From the NCBI RefSeq assembly GCF_023061135.1, contig NZ_JAKGAN010000001.1:124001-188000 (forward strand): DNA of 64,000 nt, read 5' to 3'. This stretch comes from Chromohalobacter sarecensis (GTDB lineage Bacteria; Pseudomonadota; Gammaproteobacteria; Pseudomonadales; Halomonadaceae). Under the pieces are notes generated by a model, which saw nothing but the letters and a program-made list of their open reading frames with translations, was not told the origin of the DNA and made no database searches. Of the stretch, positions 1 through 9,140 are shown in pieces; positions within the stretch are counted from its first letter, which is position 1; every line of letters begins with the position of its first letter. A program made the position numbers and the translations under genes.

Positions 1-1580
1 TCGACCATGACCTTGACCGCGTTGTAGCAGGTGTGGAAATCGGAGGCCAGATCCATCAGGTACTGGGCGACCTGCTGTGGCTCGCGGGTCTGAGCCGCCC
101 GTTCGACGACCTCTGGATAACGTGCCAGGCGGTTCATCAGCTCTTTTTCCTGCTCGGTATCGAGCCGACTCAGGTGTTGCATGCCCAGCGCATGATCGAA
201 CGCCTTGGCGTCGGCTTCGGCGCGACGCATCATGCTGCATACGCGCGCGTGGGCATACTGGATGTAGTAGACCGGGTTGTCGTTGGACTGCGAGCGAGCG
301 AGGTCGATATCGAAGGTCAACTGCGAATCGGCACGCCGCGCGGCGAGGAAGAAACGGGTGGCATCGCGGCCCACTTCATCGATGAGATCGCGCAAGGTCA
401 CGTAGCTGCCGGCGCGCTTGGAGAGCTTGACCTCGACCCCGGAACGCGTGACCAGCACCATCTGATGCAGCACGTAGTCCGGCCAGCCTTGCGGGATGCC
501 GGTTTCCAGCGCCTGCAGGCCGGCGCGTACCCGAGTGACCGTGGAGTGGTGATCGGCGCCCTGCTCGTTGATCACGGTGGTGAAGCCACGTTGCCATTTG
601 TCGAGGTGGTAGGCGACGTCCGGCAGAAAATAGGTATAGCCGCCGTCTTTCTTGCGCATCACCCGGTCCTTGTCGTCACCGAAATCGGTGGTGCGCAGCC
701 AGGTGGCGCCGTCCTCTTCATAGGTATGGCCGCCGTCGACGAGTGCTTTCACCGTGGCGTCCACCTTGCCGTCGTTGTACAGCGAGGATTCCAGGAAGTA
801 GACATCGAAGGCGACACCAAATGCCTTGAGGTCGAGATCCTGCTCGCGACGCAGGTAGGCGACGGCGAAGTGCTGGATAGCCTCGAGATCCTCGGCATCG
901 CCCTTGCCGGTGACTTCTCGATCATCGGCGGTAATCGTCTCGCCAGCCACATACGCCTTGGCGACATCGGCGATATAGGCGCCGCGATAGCCGTTCTCGG
1001 GCCACTCGGCGGCCTCTGGCGTGAGGCCTTTCACGCGGGCTTGCACCGAGAGGGCGAGATTGTGGATCTGGACGCCCGCGTCGTTGTAGTAGAACTCGCG
1101 GGTGACATCGTAGCCGGTGGCTTCCAGCAGCCGGCACAGGCAGTCGCCGATGGCGGCGCCACGTCCATGGCCGACGTGAAGCGGCCCGGTGGGATTGGCG
1201 GAGACGAATTCCACCTGCACCTGTTGGCCCTGACCGCTCAGGCTACGCCCGTAGGTATCGCCGGCATCCAGAATGCTGGGCACGACCTGAGCGACGGCGT
1301 CGGTGGCGGCGAAGAAGTTGATGAACCCGGGGCCGGCGATGTCGACCTGGCGTATGGCGGCGCTTTCCGGCAGCGCCGCGACCAGTGCCTCGGCCAGCTC
1401 GCGTGGCTTACGGCCGGCCGGTTTGGCGAGGGTCAGCGCGAGGTTGCTCGCGTAGTCGCCGTGGGCCTTGTCCTTGGTGGGCTCGACCTTGATGGCCAGC
1501 GGGGTGTCCTGGGGAAGAATGCCTTGCTGCTTGAGCTGCGTACCGGCCGCGTCGAGCAGTTCGATGATGGTGTCTTTCAT
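1..1580 (-). CDS. argS: Arginyl-tRNA synthetase, C-terminus cut off by window edge
   Basis: Charges tRNA-Arg with arginine in the cytoplasm (class I synthetase). The reading frame starts at the ATG read from 1580 and stays open to base 1, giving about 526 of an expected 560 or so residues, so only the C-terminal end is missing. The N-terminal Add-1 domain is followed by the HIGH-class signature, here HVGH in [14 protein letters not shown] near residue 135. The KMSKS-like loop VKLSKRAG lies further on. It lies downstream of priA on the same strand with a 169-bp gap that contains its own promoter candidate. The Shine-Dalgarno is weak. The long open frame on the opposite strand here is a codon-bias shadow. 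Confidence 0.97.
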   Translation of the reverse strand, partial: MKDTIIELLDAAGTQLKQQGILPQDTPLAIKVEPTKDKAHGDYASNLALTLAKPAGRKPRELAEALVAALPESAAIRQVDIAGPGFINFFAATDAVAQVVPSILDAGDTYGRSLSGQGQQVQVEFVSANPTGPLHVGHGRGAAIGDCLCRLLEATGYDVTREFYYNDAGVQIHNLALSVQARVKGLTPEAAEWPENGYRGAYIADVAKAYVAGETITADDREVTGKGDAEDLEAIQHFAVAYLRREQDLDLKAFGVAFDVYFLESSLYNDGKVDATVKALVDGGHTYEEDGATWLRTTDFGDDKDRVMRKKDGGYTYFLPDVAYHLDKWQRGFTTVINEQGADHHSTVTRVRAGLQALETGIPQGWPDYVLHQMVLVTRSGVEVKLSKRAGSYVTLRDLIDEVGRDATRFFLAARRADSQLTFDIDLARSQSNDNPVYYIQYAHARVCSMMRRAEADAKAFDHALGMQHLSRLDTEQEKELMNRLARYPEVVERAAQTREPQQVAQYLMDLASDFHTCYNAVKVMV

Positions 1581-1656
1581 GAAATTCCGATGTCCTGTGT
1601 CTGGCGCGCGACAGGCCGGCGAGCGCCAGGCTGCGCTAAGAGCGTTAAGGCCGCCT

Positions 1657-1685
1657 ATTATCGGCGATTGGCCGACGCCTTTAAA
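1657..1685 (-). promoter_or_regulatory. Candidate sigma70 promoter for argS
   Basis: Reading the minus strand, TTTAAA (1685-1680) and GATAAT (1662-1657) are separated by 17 bp, about 75 bp upstream of the argS start. Both hexamers are recognisable but imperfect, so the call rests on spacing and position. Confidence 0.4.
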
Positions 1686-1749
1686 CCCAGCGACGCCATG
1701 TGTCTTGCGTTGCCGCTCGTGGCGGCGGTTGTGGGGGGCTGAAACCCCG

Positions 1750-3972
1750 TCAACTCAGCGTTTGTGGGTCGACATCCAGCGAGGCGCGTACGCGACGACT
1801 ATCGGGATGATTGTCCAGCCATTGCACCAGCCAGGCGCACGCACGGTGTAGGGCGCTGCGCCGCGTGTCGGAGAGCATCAACTGCATGTGATAGCGATTC
1901 TGACGGCGTTCCATGGGCGCCGGTACCGGTCCCAGGCAGGTGACCGAGGTGTCCTGAGTGACGAGCCATTCGCGCAATGCCTCGGCGGCGGCGGTGGCGA
2001 ATTCGGCGACGTGTTCCTCGCGCGCGGCTTCGAAGCGGGCAAGGGCCAGATGACGATAGGGCGGCAGGCCGGCCAGGCGACGTTCTTCCAGTAGTTGGCC
2101 AGCGAGTGCTTCGTAGCCGCTGTCGGCGAGCAAACGCAGGTTGGGGTCGTCGGGATGCAGGGTCTGGACCAGCACGCGTCCGGGATGCTCGGCGCGGCCA
2201 GCGCGGCCGGCGACCTGCACCAGTAGTTGGGCACTGTGCTCGAGGGCGCGGAAATCGCTGGCGTAGAGCCCGGCGTCGGCGTTGACCACGACCACCAGCG
2301 TGACATGCGGCAAGTGATGGCCCTTGGCGAGCATCTGGGTGCCGACCAGCAGGCTGGGCTCGCCGCGTCGAATCTCGCGCAGGATGTCCTCGAAGGCTTG
2401 CTTGCGCCGCGTGCTGTCGCGGTCGATGCGATGCACGGGCGTCTCGGGGAACAATGCCGCCAGCGTTTCCTCGGTGCGCTCGGTGCCGCTGCCCAGTGGG
2501 CGCAAATCGCCACTGTCGCATTCCGGGCAGGCATCGGGCAGCGGGCGGTGAAAGTCGCAATGATGACAGACCAATTCCTGGGGCTGGCGATGCAGCGTCA
2601 TGCGAGCATCGCAATGCGGGCACTCGGCCATCCAGCCGCACGCGTGGCACGCCAGGGTAGGCGCGAAACCGCGCCGGTTGATGAAGACCAGCACTTGGTT
2701 GCCCGCGCTCAGGGTTTGCCGGACTGCCTCGATGGCAGGGGCGATCAAGCCGCCCTGGCGGTGGCGTCCGCGTAGGTCGGTCAGCTCCAGGCGCGCCGGA
2801 GCGTGGCGGTTGGCGCGTTGCGTCAGACGCAGGTGACGGTAGCGGCCGCTACGCGCCTGGGCGAGCGTCTCCAGTGCTGGTGTGGCGCTGCCCAGCACGA
2901 TAGGGATGTTCTCGCGGTGGGCGCGGGCGATGGCCAGGTCGCGGGCGTGGTAGCGCAGGCCTTCCTGTTGCTTGAAGGAGCCATCGTGCTCCTCGTCGAT
3001 GACGATCACCCCGGCCGCCGCCAGGGGAGTGAAGACCGCCGAGCGAGTGCCGATGACGATCGGCGCCCGGCCGCTGCGCGCGGCGTCCCAGGCATCCAGG
3101 CGTTCGAGATCGGTGAGCCCCGAATGCAGGGCGACCACGGGGACCCGAAAGCGTTGCCGGAAACGGGTCAGCGTTTGCGGTGTCAGGCCGATCTCCGGCA
3201 CGAGCACCAGCGCCTGACGGCCTCGTGCGAGCACCGCCTCGATGAGTTGTAGATAGACTTCGGTCTTGCCGCTGCCGGTGACGCCATGCAGCAGGCACGG
3301 ATGATAGCGTTCGAGGCCTTCATGAATCTCGGCGAGGACGCCTGCCTGCTCGCGGGTTAGCGGCAGCGAGGGTTCGGCGAGCCGTGAGCCGGATTCTTCC
3401 TCGGTGGCCGTCAGGCGTTCTTCGCGACACTCGACGAGATGTTTGGCCAGCAGGCCCTCCAACTGAGCGCGAGTGAAGCCTTGCGCGGTGACCGCGCGTG
3501 TCAGCAAGCCACGTGGGTGCTGGCGCAGCATCGCCAGCAGTTCGGCCTGGCGAGGCGCGCGTTCGAGCGTGTCGGTATCGCCGTCGCGCGCTATCCAGCG
3601 CTCCTGGTGGCGTGCCTGCAATGGCCGCCCCTGGCGTAAGGCGACGGGAAGTGCCTGGGCGATAGTGTCACCCAGCGGGTGTTGATAGTAGCGCGCGGTA
3701 AAGCGGCACAACCACCACCAGTCGTCGGGTAAGGGAGCGTCGTCGAGGCATGCCAGCACGGCCTTGAGCTGCGCGTCCGGAACGTCACTGTGCTCGGGGC
3801 ACTCGACCACCACGCCGATGAGCTGGCGACGTCCGAACGGCACCTTGACGCGAAGCCCTGGGCGCCAGCCACAAGCGGGCACCTCGCGACAGGGGCGATA
3901 GTCGAACAGGCGTCGCAAGGGGGTGGGCAGGGCGACTCTGAGTAGGCGCGGCGTATGGTCGGTGCTCGACAA
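1750..3972 (-). CDS. priA: Primosomal replication restart helicase PriA
   Basis: Superfamily 2 DNA helicase that reloads the replisome at stalled forks. Seen: N-terminal DNA-binding region ([16 protein letters not shown]), Walker A in [15 protein letters not shown] near residue 235, DEEH Walker B near residue 325 followed by the PriA-typical [17 protein letters not shown], and paired zinc-binding cysteines between about residues 437 and 484 (CHACGW, CPHCDAR, CHHCDFH, CPECDSG). A TTG start at 3972 is chosen over the ATG at 3999: TTG is preceded by a strong GGAGG four bases upstream, while the ATG has no ribosome binding site. This gives 740 residues, normal for the family. It is divergent from rpmE, also a usual arrangement. 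Confidence 0.96.
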   Translation of the reverse strand: MSSTDHTPRLLRVALPTPLRRLFDYRPCREVPACGWRPGLRVKVPFGRRQLIGVVVECPEHSDVPDAQLKAVLACLDDAPLPDDWWWLCRFTARYYQHPLGDTIAQALPVALRQGRPLQARHQERWIARDGDTDTLERAPRQAELLAMLRQHPRGLLTRAVTAQGFTRAQLEGLLAKHLVECREERLTATEEESGSRLAEPSLPLTREQAGVLAEIHEGLERYHPCLLHGVTGSGKTEVYLQLIEAVLARGRQALVLVPEIGLTPQTLTRFRQRFRVPVVALHSGLTDLERLDAWDAARSGRAPIVIGTRSAVFTPLAAAGVIVIDEEHDGSFKQQEGLRYHARDLAIARAHRENIPIVLGSATPALETLAQARSGRYRHLRLTQRANRHAPARLELTDLRGRHRQGGLIAPAIEAVRQTLSAGNQVLVFINRRGFAPTLACHACGWMAECPHCDARMTLHRQPQELVCHHCDFHRPLPDACPECDSGDLRPLGSGTERTEETLAALFPETPVHRIDRDSTRRKQAFEDILREIRRGEPSLLVGTQMLAKGHHLPHVTLVVVVNADAGLYASDFRALEHSAQLLVQVAGRAGRAEHPGRVLVQTLHPDDPNLRLLADSGYEALAGQLLEERRLAGLPPYRHLALARFEAAREEHVAEFATAAAEALREWLVTQDTSVTCLGPVPAPMERRQNRYHMQLMLSDTRRSALHRACAWLVQWLDNHPDSRRVRASLDVDPQTLS

Positions 3973-4021
3973 GAATCCTCCGAAAGGGTGGCGGCACATG
4001 GCGTTGCAGGCGTCACGCGTC

Positions 4022-4051
4022 TTTTCAGCGATATCACGGCACTGCTATAAT
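4022..4051 (+). promoter_or_regulatory. Promoter for rpmE
   Basis: A perfect TATAAT at 4046-4051 preceded by TTTTCA at 4022-4027 with 18 bp spacing, between the divergent priA and rpmE. The -10 is convincing, the -35 moderate. Confidence 0.55.
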
Positions 4052-4186
4052 GTTCGGCCCTTCGGCTGTGGGCCAGGCGAGTATCGTCCGGGTCGCATGC
4101 CGAATCAATCGGTTGCATCTTTATCAACCCGTGTGCGGTGCCTGGCATCGACCAGGTGGCGGCGCACCATAGCGTGAGGCAGCAAA

Positions 4187-4402
4187 ATGAAACAAGCGAT
4201 CCATCCCGAATACAAGAAGGTCTCCGCCACCTGTTCATGCGGCGCGACCTTCGAGCTGGGCTCCACCGCCAAAGACGACTTCTACCTGGATGTCTGCTCG
4301 CAGTGCCACCCGTTCTATACCGGCAAGCAGAAGCAGGCGACCACCGGTGGTCGTGTCGAGCGCTTCAACAAGCGTTTCGGTGCAGCGCTCAAGCGCGACT
4401 GA
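4187..4402 (+). CDS. rpmE: 50S ribosomal protein L31 (zinc-binding type)
   Basis: Small ribosomal protein of the 50S subunit, 71 residues. It carries the cysteines of the zinc-containing L31 form: CSCG near residue 16 and [12 protein letters not shown] near residue 37. L31 with these cysteines is the zinc-dependent paralogue that many bacteria replace under zinc limitation. GAGG at 4176-4179 lies seven bases before the ATG. It stands alone behind its own promoter. Downstream there is a strong hairpin and then the start of an accessory block, so this gene marks the left core boundary of that block. Confidence 0.97.
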   Translation: MKQAIHPEYKKVSATCSCGATFELGSTAKDDFYLDVCSQCHPFYTGKQKQATTGGRVERFNKRFGAALKRD

Positions 4403-4421
4403 GCCAAGCAAGAGAACCGCT

Positions 4422-4442
4422 ACGCCGGCGACGCGTCGGCGT
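4422..4442 (+). terminator. Hairpin after rpmE, possible terminator
   Basis: A 9-bp stem (4422-4430 with 4434-4442, one G-U pair) closing a 3-base loop 20 bases after the rpmE stop. It is followed by A residues rather than a U tract, so it may act as a transcript-end stabiliser or a weak terminator. Confidence 0.35.
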
Positions 4443-4463
4443 TCGAAAAAACCCGCTGAAAAT

Positions 4464-4514
4464 TGAACTGCCCCCGAAAGTTGGAGAGAGTATCCAACCT
4501 TCGGGGGCAGTTCA
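4464..4514. repeat. 51-bp inverted repeat resembling abutted IS3-family ends
   Basis: Two 22-bp arms (4464-4485 and 4493-4514) are inverted copies with one mismatch, around a 7-bp centre. Each arm, read inward, begins TGAACTGCCCCCGAA and goes on to TTGGA, the pattern of IS150-like IS3-family termini. No transposase lies between or next to the arms. It could be a residual circle junction, a solo MITE-like element, or a fixed hairpin acting as a terminator. It sits exactly at the left edge of the accessory polysaccharide block. Confidence 0.6.
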
Positions 4515-4717
4515 CAGAGGGTGATTTAGCCTGTTTTATACTGGCTATATGCTTTCTTGATAGCCCGCTACAGCAAACCTCCCTGTACAGCCCGCCCTAC
4601 TTCTCAGACCTTGAAGGCTGTATGATCCGGGTATTTCCCGACGGGCACCGGCCGACACCTGCACCTGCGTGTATACTGTGCCCTTGTTTTCAGACACAGC
4701 CGGATCGTCCTGGAACT

Positions 4718-5566
4718 ATGCCTTCGAACAACGCAGCAACGCCCAAGGCCACGGGTGTGGTGATCACCACCTATAACTCGCCCGTATGGCTCAGTAAGGT
4801 ACTGTCCGGCTATGAGAATCAGTCAGCTCGCGACTTCAGGGTAATAGTGGCGGATGACGGCTCTACCGACGAGACTTGCCAGCTGATCGACCATTTCCAG
4901 GTGCGGGGCATTCTCACCCTTGATCACGTGTGGCATGAGGATGACGGCTTCCGCAAGTGCCAGATCCTCAACAAGGCTATTCGTGAAACCGACTGTGACT
5001 ACTTGATCTTTAGCGATGGCGACTGCATCCCCGAACCGGACTTCATCGCCACCCACCGTCAACTGGCGGAACCGGGCTATTTCCTCTCGGGTGGCTATAT
5101 CAAACTCACCATGCCGGTATCGGAGATCATCACCGACGAGGATATCCGTAGTGGCGTTATCTTTGACCCAGCATGGCTGGTGGCTAACGGCCAACCGAAG
5201 AACCACAAGTGCTGGAAGCTCTCTCCCTCTTGGGCCTTTCGCAAACTGCTCAATACGTTGACTCCGGCGACCGCCAGTTGGAACGGCATGAACAGCTCAA
5301 CCTGGACCCGAGACTTGGTGGCGGTGAACGGCTTCAATGAAGACATGCAGTACGGTGGTCTGGATCGGGAATTGGGCGAACGCTTGTGGAATTACGGTCA
5401 CAAGTCGAAGCAAATCCGCTTCAGCACGGTTTGCCTTCACCTCGATCATGACCGTGGTTATGCCAAGCCGGAAATCAGGGCACGAAACAAAGCCATCCGC
5501 AAAGCAGTGAAAGAGAACCGATCCTACTGGGCCGTGAACGGAATTAAAAAGTATACCGCCACCTAA
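4718..5566 (+). CDS. GT2-family glycosyltransferase, probably LPS core or surface glycan
   Basis: Predicted inverting glycosyltransferase using a nucleotide sugar at the inner membrane face. The GT-A fold is seen as VVITTYNSPVWLSKVL, then VADDGST near residue 46 and the metal-binding DGD (FSDGDCIPEPDF) near residue 100. A C-terminal galactosyltransferase-like segment follows (NSSTWTRDLVAVNGFNE, then GGLDRELGERLWNYG), as in LPS core transferases. The frame is open from 4463, but the upstream stretch lies in the IS-like palindrome and has no family resemblance. The ATG at 4718 begins directly before the conserved domain and gives 282 residues. Its ribosome site is weak. A GT4 gene follows 31 bp downstream. 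Acceptor and sugar are unknown. Confidence 0.85.
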   Translation: MPSNNAATPKATGVVITTYNSPVWLSKVLSGYENQSARDFRVIVADDGSTDETCQLIDHFQVRGILTLDHVWHEDDGFRKCQILNKAIRETDCDYLIFSDGDCIPEPDFIATHRQLAEPGYFLSGGYIKLTMPVSEIITDEDIRSGVIFDPAWLVANGQPKNHKCWKLSPSWAFRKLLNTLTPATASWNGMNSSTWTRDLVAVNGFNEDMQYGGLDRELGERLWNYGHKSKQIRFSTVCLHLDHDRGYAKPEIRARNKAIRKAVKENRSYWAVNGIKKYTAT

Positions 5567-5597
5567 GCCTGAGGCGCCCGGCCAAGGAATCTGTCGA

Positions 5598-6740
5598 ATG
5601 AGAACGCTGGTGATTATCCATAGCCTGAAGATGGGAGGCATGGAGCGGGTTGCCGTCAACTTGGCCGATGCTTTTGCCGATGAAGGGCATGAAAGCCACC
5701 TACTAGCCTGTCGCGATCGCCCCAACGACCTTAGCCCGGCGAACCCAGCCGTGCGCTTGCACTATTTCGACCAGTTTCAAGCCCTGATTAAATCAGTCAT
5801 CGGTATTCCGGTTTTTCTGCTGTCTCGCTTGTTGCTCGGCGTATTGCTGCCGAAATCCCACTTTATGTGGGTGGGATGGCTCAGCGGCTGGCTCCTAAGG
5901 CAGCGCATCCACAAGCTGGAACAGCAATACGGGCGCTTTGACCGAATCATTTTCCGAGGTCTGGGCACTTTCAAGTATTTCTGGTCGTTCCAGGATGAGC
6001 GCTGCATCTATGTGCTGGAAAACGTCATCCATTACGACCGTCCGCTATGGCAGAAAAAACTGGAATGGAAACTGGTACTCCATGACCGCCACCTTGTCTG
6101 TGTGTCCTCTGGAGTCGAAGAGTCCGTCCGCGAGGCCTTTGCCAATGGCGGTATCACACCGAAAAGCCTGAGGGTCATCACCAACCCGTGCCCCGTTGAC
6201 CACATCGGCGAGCTGGCTAGCGAGACCGACCCCGAAATACCCGACGAGCCTTATATCGTCAACGTAGCACGGCTGGTCCCACAGAAAGGCCATGCGCTGC
6301 TGATGGAAGCGTTTGCCGGCGCTGACATTCCCCACAAGCTGGCCATCGTAGGCGACGGCCCGTTGCGGCAGGAGCTGGAACAGAAAGCCCACGCGCTGGG
6401 CATTGCTGACCGAGTTATCTTTGCCGGTAAGCGCACCAACCCCTACCCTTGGATGAAGCAGGCTGACCTGTTCGTACTGGCCTCCGAATACGAGGGCCTG
6501 GGCATCGTGCTGACAGAGGCTCTGGCTTGCGGAACCCCCATCCTTTCTACCGACAGCCGGGGCGGGGTTAGGTTTGTCTTCCGAGGTGATCTCGAGCGTT
6601 ATCTGACCCCGCCAACGGTAGAGGGGTTGAAGCAGGGGCTCGAAAGGACCGTGCGGTGTCTGCCAATCCATGTCCGGGAGGAGTGGCTAGCCCCTTTCAG
6701 CGGCCAGAAAATTACCACAGCGTTCCTGTCCGATTCTTGA
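5598..6740 (+). CDS. GT4-family glycosyltransferase
   Basis: Retaining glycosyltransferase of the GT-B fold, 380 residues. N-terminal signature HSLKMGGMERVAVNLADAF gives the glycine-rich acceptor-side loop. The C-terminal Rossmann domain begins VNVARLVPQKGHALLMEAF, and the EX7E element lies near residue 296 (EYEGLGIVLTEALACGTPI). No transmembrane segment is clear, although a hydrophobic stretch near residues 66-95 could contact the membrane. It follows the GT2 gene by 31 bp, so the two probably act in sequence on one glycan. Base composition is lower in GC than the flanking core genes. Donor sugar cannot be told. Confidence 0.88.
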   Translation: MRTLVIIHSLKMGGMERVAVNLADAFADEGHESHLLACRDRPNDLSPANPAVRLHYFDQFQALIKSVIGIPVFLLSRLLLGVLLPKSHFMWVGWLSGWLLRQRIHKLEQQYGRFDRIIFRGLGTFKYFWSFQDERCIYVLENVIHYDRPLWQKKLEWKLVLHDRHLVCVSSGVEESVREAFANGGITPKSLRVITNPCPVDHIGELASETDPEIPDEPYIVNVARLVPQKGHALLMEAFAGADIPHKLAIVGDGPLRQELEQKAHALGIADRVIFAGKRTNPYPWMKQADLFVLASEYEGLGIVLTEALACGTPILSTDSRGGVRFVFRGDLERYLTPPTVEGLKQGLERTVRCLPIHVREEWLAPFSGQKITTAFLSDS

Positions 6741-6776
6741 GGGAGCGTGGGCTCACGAAGCGGCCAAAAGACAATC

Positions 6777-7469
6777 ATGACCAGCATTAGTGTATTTAAA
6801 AAAGCACATCTTAAGCGCAAGACATTGTCGTTTGAGGGCGGTACCTTCTGCGTGAATCGGGGCGCATGGGCTTTCTACGTTCCAGAGTGTCAGTTGAAGA
6901 TTCTGCATGCTGTCGACAGCTTTGTTCACTGTACACACAAATCTGCTCCTCGCCGAGATGCTCTGTTGAAACACAACCGGGGGCTAAAAAACGGCAACTA
7001 CTTACTTGAGGACTGGCAGGCAGCATACCGCAAACCGGCACTGCTCCGGGTCGCTGAAAATTATATCGCTGCCAGACGATTGGCAGATCATGGATTGGGA
7101 CCAAAGGTGAGTGGAATAGCGCTCATCCTTAATTTTTCCAGCTTTTATTCAGCAACTCCCTGCCTGACTGGCGGTATTTACACTGACAATCTTGCCAACT
7201 TCCCGGAAAAAGAACCAGCCACACTGCACGACCTTAACGCCGTTGGCGTCGCTCCGGATAAGATTCAAAGTTGTCTACGACAACAGATTCGCGGTTATGT
7301 GAGTGATCTCAACTCAGTTGTACCCGTGATGCCAGTAAATGCGGATGCCGAGGTGAGCGCTCTATATCAAGAACTTCAGGACATCGTCCTGAAGAACCAA
7401 GGTTTGATTCGCCATCACACATCGCTGCGTCGAGCCGCCGTGCAAAAATTCAAAGCGGCATTTCGATAA
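6777..7469 (+). CDS. Hypothetical protein in polysaccharide cluster, perhaps kinase-like
   Basis: Not recognised with confidence. 230 residues from the ATG at 6777. A GTG at 6747 would add 10 residues but its GGAG is only one base away. A central stretch (LLRVAENYIAARRLADHGLGPKVSG) recalls the helix-then-glycine-proline segment of kinase-fold sugar/LPS kinases such as WaaP or aminoglycoside phosphotransferases. No catalytic HxD or DFD motif is visible, so any such fold would be degenerate. It follows the GT4 gene by 36 bp and is probably co-transcribed. It converges on the next gene with only 18 bp between stops. A role in glycan decoration is plausible from context only. Confidence 0.6.
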   Translation: MTSISVFKKAHLKRKTLSFEGGTFCVNRGAWAFYVPECQLKILHAVDSFVHCTHKSAPRRDALLKHNRGLKNGNYLLEDWQAAYRKPALLRVAENYIAARRLADHGLGPKVSGIALILNFSSFYSATPCLTGGIYTDNLANFPEKEPATLHDLNAVGVAPDKIQSCLRQQIRGYVSDLNSVVPVMPVNADAEVSALYQELQDIVLKNQGLIRHHTSLRRAAVQKFKAAFR

Positions 7470-7487
7470 CTGGGTTGAAAATCCCTC

Positions 7488-8336
7488 TTAATCTGCCGCC
7501 CCTCCAGCGATCGTGGCAATATTATCGAACATGCTTTCTATCCGCCCTACCGCGCCATCTGCAAAAACCTGGATCCGGTCGTCAAACAGTGCTGGTACAT
7601 TGTCAAACGCCTGGGAGAAATTCGTGTAGCAGTACTCTGGTGCCCCCATATCCTGCATCAGCCCGGAAATTTTCCAGGTATTGGATTCCCAGCAAGAGAA
7701 CGGGATACCCAGCACAGAGGCCGCTACCACGGCATGAAAACGCCCGATGCACAGGCGCTGGTAGGAACTGAGAGTGTGCAGGTAGTTAGCCACAGATGTA
7801 TTGGGGCGGAAGCCATAGGCCTGTTTTTTTAACTGGATAGGTCCGATAGTCCTACGCTTCTTTAGCACACTGTCCGTCACACCCAAATCCTCGATTGGAT
7901 CCGGTTTGACGAATGAGCGTAGCTGCATGGCGGCAAATATTACATCCGGCGTCACATCGCATTGCAGACCAAGCTGGCGTACTTCATCGGCACTTTGCGA
8001 TTCTCTGGCCGAACGGTAGAGAAAACGATCTAGGGCTTCATTCCTTGGGTTTTCCTGGTATACGGCGTTCACAAGCACTGAGGGAAAACGGCGGGCTACA
8101 TCCAGAAGGTGATTGCGCTTACCGTGATGGATCGACCCTTCACCGTTTACCACCACCAGGTCCACTTTCTCCAGCAGGGGCGCGATAGTATCCAGTTCGT
8201 AGTCTCGGGGAAATGCGTACTTCAGATCCAAGCCCGTTCGGGCAAACTGCTCGCGAAAGGTCTGACCAACGAGCAAGCAGCCAAAATGATCCTCGAAGAG
8301 GCTGGTATCGTTGATTAAGGCAACGGTTGGTCTCAA
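7488..8336 (-). CDS. Polysaccharide pyruvyl transferase family protein (WcaK-like)
   Basis: Family members transfer pyruvate ketals from phosphoenolpyruvate to sugars of exported polysaccharides. Seen: VVVNGEGSIHHG near residue 65, and C-terminal RFHAVVAASVLGIPF with SNTWKISGLMQDMG, the GT-B-like core of this family. The open frame begins at 8423 and would overlap the upstream gene by 71 bases. A TTG at 8336 with GAGGGA four bases upstream begins just after that gene's stop and directly before the conserved fold, so I use it (282 residues). It is the last gene of a minus-strand cluster. Some family members have lost pyruvylation and do other transfers, so the reaction is uncertain. Confidence 0.8.
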   Translation of the reverse strand: MRPTVALINDTSLFEDHFGCLLVGQTFREQFARTGLDLKYAFPRDYELDTIAPLLEKVDLVVVNGEGSIHHGKRNHLLDVARRFPSVLVNAVYQENPRNEALDRFLYRSARESQSADEVRQLGLQCDVTPDVIFAAMQLRSFVKPDPIEDLGVTDSVLKKRRTIGPIQLKKQAYGFRPNTSVANYLHTLSSYQRLCIGRFHAVVAASVLGIPFSCWESNTWKISGLMQDMGAPEYCYTNFSQAFDNVPALFDDRIQVFADGAVGRIESMFDNIATIAGGAAD

Positions 8337-8352
8337 CTTGTCCCTCGGTAGG

Positions 8353-8961
8353 TTAGGATTCACGGGATTCAGCACGGCGTAACAGTGGCAGTTTAGCCAG
8401 GGCGGACTTGTGGATGATTCCAAGTTGGGCCGGAAAACGCTTCTCCAACATCAATGCCATGGCAAAGCGATGGCAGCCGGCACCTGAAAACAGCGGCTCG
8501 CCATCCGGCCCTATATGCACTAGGATTCCGCCAATTTCACGAAAGTTACCGGGCTTCAGTTCGTTCCTTGGCGGCAGGCTACCACGCGCTTTCACATCGG
8601 CCCAGATTGAATCCAAGCTTTCAAAGCGTGTTACAATATCTTCCTTAGTGCACATCTCGTCAAGATAGCCTGTCGGTGAAGTGGTAATTCCTTCGAGCAT
8701 GAATTCCAAGCCACCAGCCTCATCCCAGCTTTTTCCCTCCTGCCAATGCCTCAAGCAATACGTCAGTTTGGGGTGTTTACAGAGTGATTTCTCCAAATCT
8801 GATGGCCACGTTTCGACCACACGCCCGGATAATTGACGAACGCCGGTGCCTAGGCGCCGGGATAGATCTGCTGCCTCAATATAGCGTTTGCACTGGTCTG
8901 GATCGATCCACACGCGCTCGGCATAACGAGGAGCTTGCCGTCCGAACTTCAATCGATTCAT
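8353..8961 (-). CDS. Hypothetical protein with ParB-like C-terminal segment
   Basis: 202 residues from the ATG at 8961; a TTG at 9003 would add 14. The C-terminal part (NFREIGGILVHIGPDGEPLFSGAGCHRFAMALML) resembles the ParB/sulfiredoxin-like fold, with the G-x-HR element typical of these domains. Similar stand-alone proteins occur in surface-polysaccharide and sulfotransferase clusters with unknown function. No signal peptide or membrane segment is visible. Its stop lies 17 bases upstream of the likely TTG start of the pyruvyl-transferase-like gene, suggesting co-transcription. No enzymatic role can be assigned. Confidence 0.65.
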   Translation of the reverse strand: MNRLKFGRQAPRYAERVWIDPDQCKRYIEAADLSRRLGTGVRQLSGRVVETWPSDLEKSLCKHPKLTYCLRHWQEGKSWDEAGGLEFMLEGITTSPTGYLDEMCTKEDIVTRFESLDSIWADVKARGSLPPRNELKPGNFREIGGILVHIGPDGEPLFSGAGCHRFAMALMLEKRFPAQLGIIHKSALAKLPLLRRAESRES

Positions 8962-8993
8962 CGTATCTATCCGGGATGCCCGGATTTTATATT

Positions 8994-9140
8994 TTAATGC
9001 CAACGTAACACCATCCCAACGGCCTTCAGCAGTTCGTTACTTACTCGTGGATCGAGATGAAAAAACATTCGATACTGCGGATGCAGCGCAGCCTTTAGTG
9101 AGTCCCTTTCGTCGTTATAACGCACCGGGCAATCCCTCAT
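8994..9140 (-). CDS. Small ORF of 48 codons between two cluster genes
   Basis: Reads from an ATG at 9140 to a TAA at 8994. It overlaps the last 26 bases of the upstream gene in another frame and reaches the TTG alternative start of the next gene. The protein looks like a real C-terminus rather than noise (HPQYRMFFHLDPRVSNELLK, then KAVGMVLRWH). Two readings are possible: a small overlapping gene, or the original C-terminus of the upstream gene displaced by a frameshift. AGGGA abuts the ATG, which is poor for initiation, so I favour the second slightly. Confidence 0.35.
   Translation of the reverse strand: MRDCPVRYNDERDSLKAALHPQYRMFFHLDPRVSNELLKAVGMVLRWH

Noticed and set aside
33..1742. 569-codon open frame on the plus strand
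   Set aside because: Entirely antisense to argS, whose protein is clearly recognisable; high-GC codon bias leaves the opposite strand open.
8337..8423. Upstream start of the pyruvyl-transferase-like gene
   Set aside because: Would overlap the preceding gene by 71 bases and adds residues without family likeness; the TTG at 8336 has a good ribosome site.
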